DNA from: Caryophanales bacterium
Lineage (GTDB): Bacteria > Bacillota_I > Bacilli_A > RFN20 > CAG-826
Assembly: GCA_022781015.1 (NCBI GenBank)
Contig: JALEUF010000097.1
Location: 1-6,618 of the forward strand
Direction: 5' to 3'
DNA length: 6,618 bases
The notes below the pieces were generated by a model. That model had not been told where the DNA came from and ran no database searches. It saw nothing but the letters and a program-made list of their open reading frames with translations. The translations under genes and the position numbers were made by a program. Each line of letters opens with the position of its first letter. Within the stretch, counting starts at the first letter, position 1. This document shows, one piece after another, positions 6,345 through 6,618 of this stretch.

Positions 6345-6618
6345 TTATTTCAAGAATACGGCAGATAAGGAATCTTCATCAAATTCCTCTTTCATCGCGG
6401 TTGGCTCTTTTTTGGTCTTGGCTAATTCTATTTCTTCTTTGATTAAGGAAGTAAGCACTGCAACAGAAAGGTTTTCGACCCCGTCATTATTTACGATTAA
6501 ATCGGCATACATTGATGAAGGCTCGACAATTTCATCATACATTGGTTGGACAGAGGCAAAATATTGCTTAACGATATTCTCGAAATTACGTCCTCTTTCC
6601 TTCTTGTCTCTAATAGAT
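6345..6618 (-). CDS. udk: Uridine kinase, C-terminal part (5' end outside window)
   Basis: The last 90 codons are present, ending in TAA at 6347-6345; the start is beyond the window. The visible part begins SIRDKKERGRNFENIVKQYF and continues ASVQPMYDEIVEP, then YADLIVNNDG. This matches the C-terminal region of uridine kinases (RD-x-x-ERGR, QY-x-x-V-x-PM, F/I-VEP, AD-x-I). Udk phosphorylates uridine, and usually cytidine, with ATP or GTP in the cytoplasmic pyrimidine salvage pathway. The P-loop that binds the nucleotide lies in the missing N-terminal half. About 30 charged residues (ELAKTKKEPTAMKEEFDEDS) follow the point where the family usually ends, a small lineage-specific tail. The gene converges on the broken lipoprotein gene with only 4 nt between the two stops. 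As a housekeeping gene it appears to mark the edge of the surface-protein cluster. Confidence 0.88.
   Translation of the reverse strand, partial: SIRDKKERGRNFENIVKQYFASVQPMYDEIVEPSSMYADLIVNNDGVENLSVAVLTSLIKEEIELAKTKKEPTAMKEEFDEDSLSAVFLK

Noticed and set aside
6339..6350. AAATAATTATTT palindrome at the convergent stops as a two-way terminator
   Set aside because: It is purely A/T with no GC stem and arises from two facing TAA stops, so a terminator cannot be supported.

Overview
The window looks like chromosomal DNA of a low-GC Gram-positive bacterium (Bacillota or a Mollicutes-related lineage, possibly host-associated). The grounds are AT-rich DNA, AAGGAG ribosome binding sites, SigA-type promoters, a row of lipoproteins with Cys17 or Cys20 lipoboxes and Ser/Thr-rich linkers, and a BspA-type leucine-rich-repeat secreted protein. 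Every complete frame ends in TAA and no in-frame TGA is seen, so nothing suggests a recoded genetic code. The taxon is an inference.

Layout. Positions 1-3186 hold three minus-strand genes. From upstream to downstream these are a 307-aa Ig-like lipoprotein (3186-2263), its 361-aa paralog (2058-973), and the first 322 codons of a secreted LRR protein (967-1, cut by the window edge). The 361-aa lipoprotein and the LRR gene are 5 nt apart and look translationally coupled. The 307-aa lipoprotein is a separate unit, with its own promoter-like site and a candidate terminator after it. Positions 3187-3578 are a 392-bp divergent spacer. It holds promoters facing both ways, a pair of direct repeats that resemble insertion-sequence end repeats, and a palindrome followed by a T run. 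Positions 3579-6340 hold two plus-strand genes overlapping at TAATG: an intact 636-aa lipoprotein with Big_2-like domains, then a lipoprotein gene broken by one in-frame TAA at codon 57. At 6345-6618 the 3' end of a uridine kinase gene (udk) converges on them and appears to mark the return to core chromosome.

How the genes fit together. All four lipoproteins have the same plan (signal peptide, lipobox, low-complexity linker, beta-rich extracellular part), and the fifth surface gene encodes a secreted LRR protein. The locus therefore looks like a lineage-specific island of surface proteins that grew by duplication and is partly decaying. No enzyme active site is recognisable in the surface proteins, and their ligand is unknown. 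I see no convincing evidence for a new defence, mobile or signalling system. The best leads are the unnamed C-terminal domain shared by the two minus-strand lipoproteins, the shared promoter pattern in front of them, the nonsense-split gene, and the repeat cluster in the spacer.
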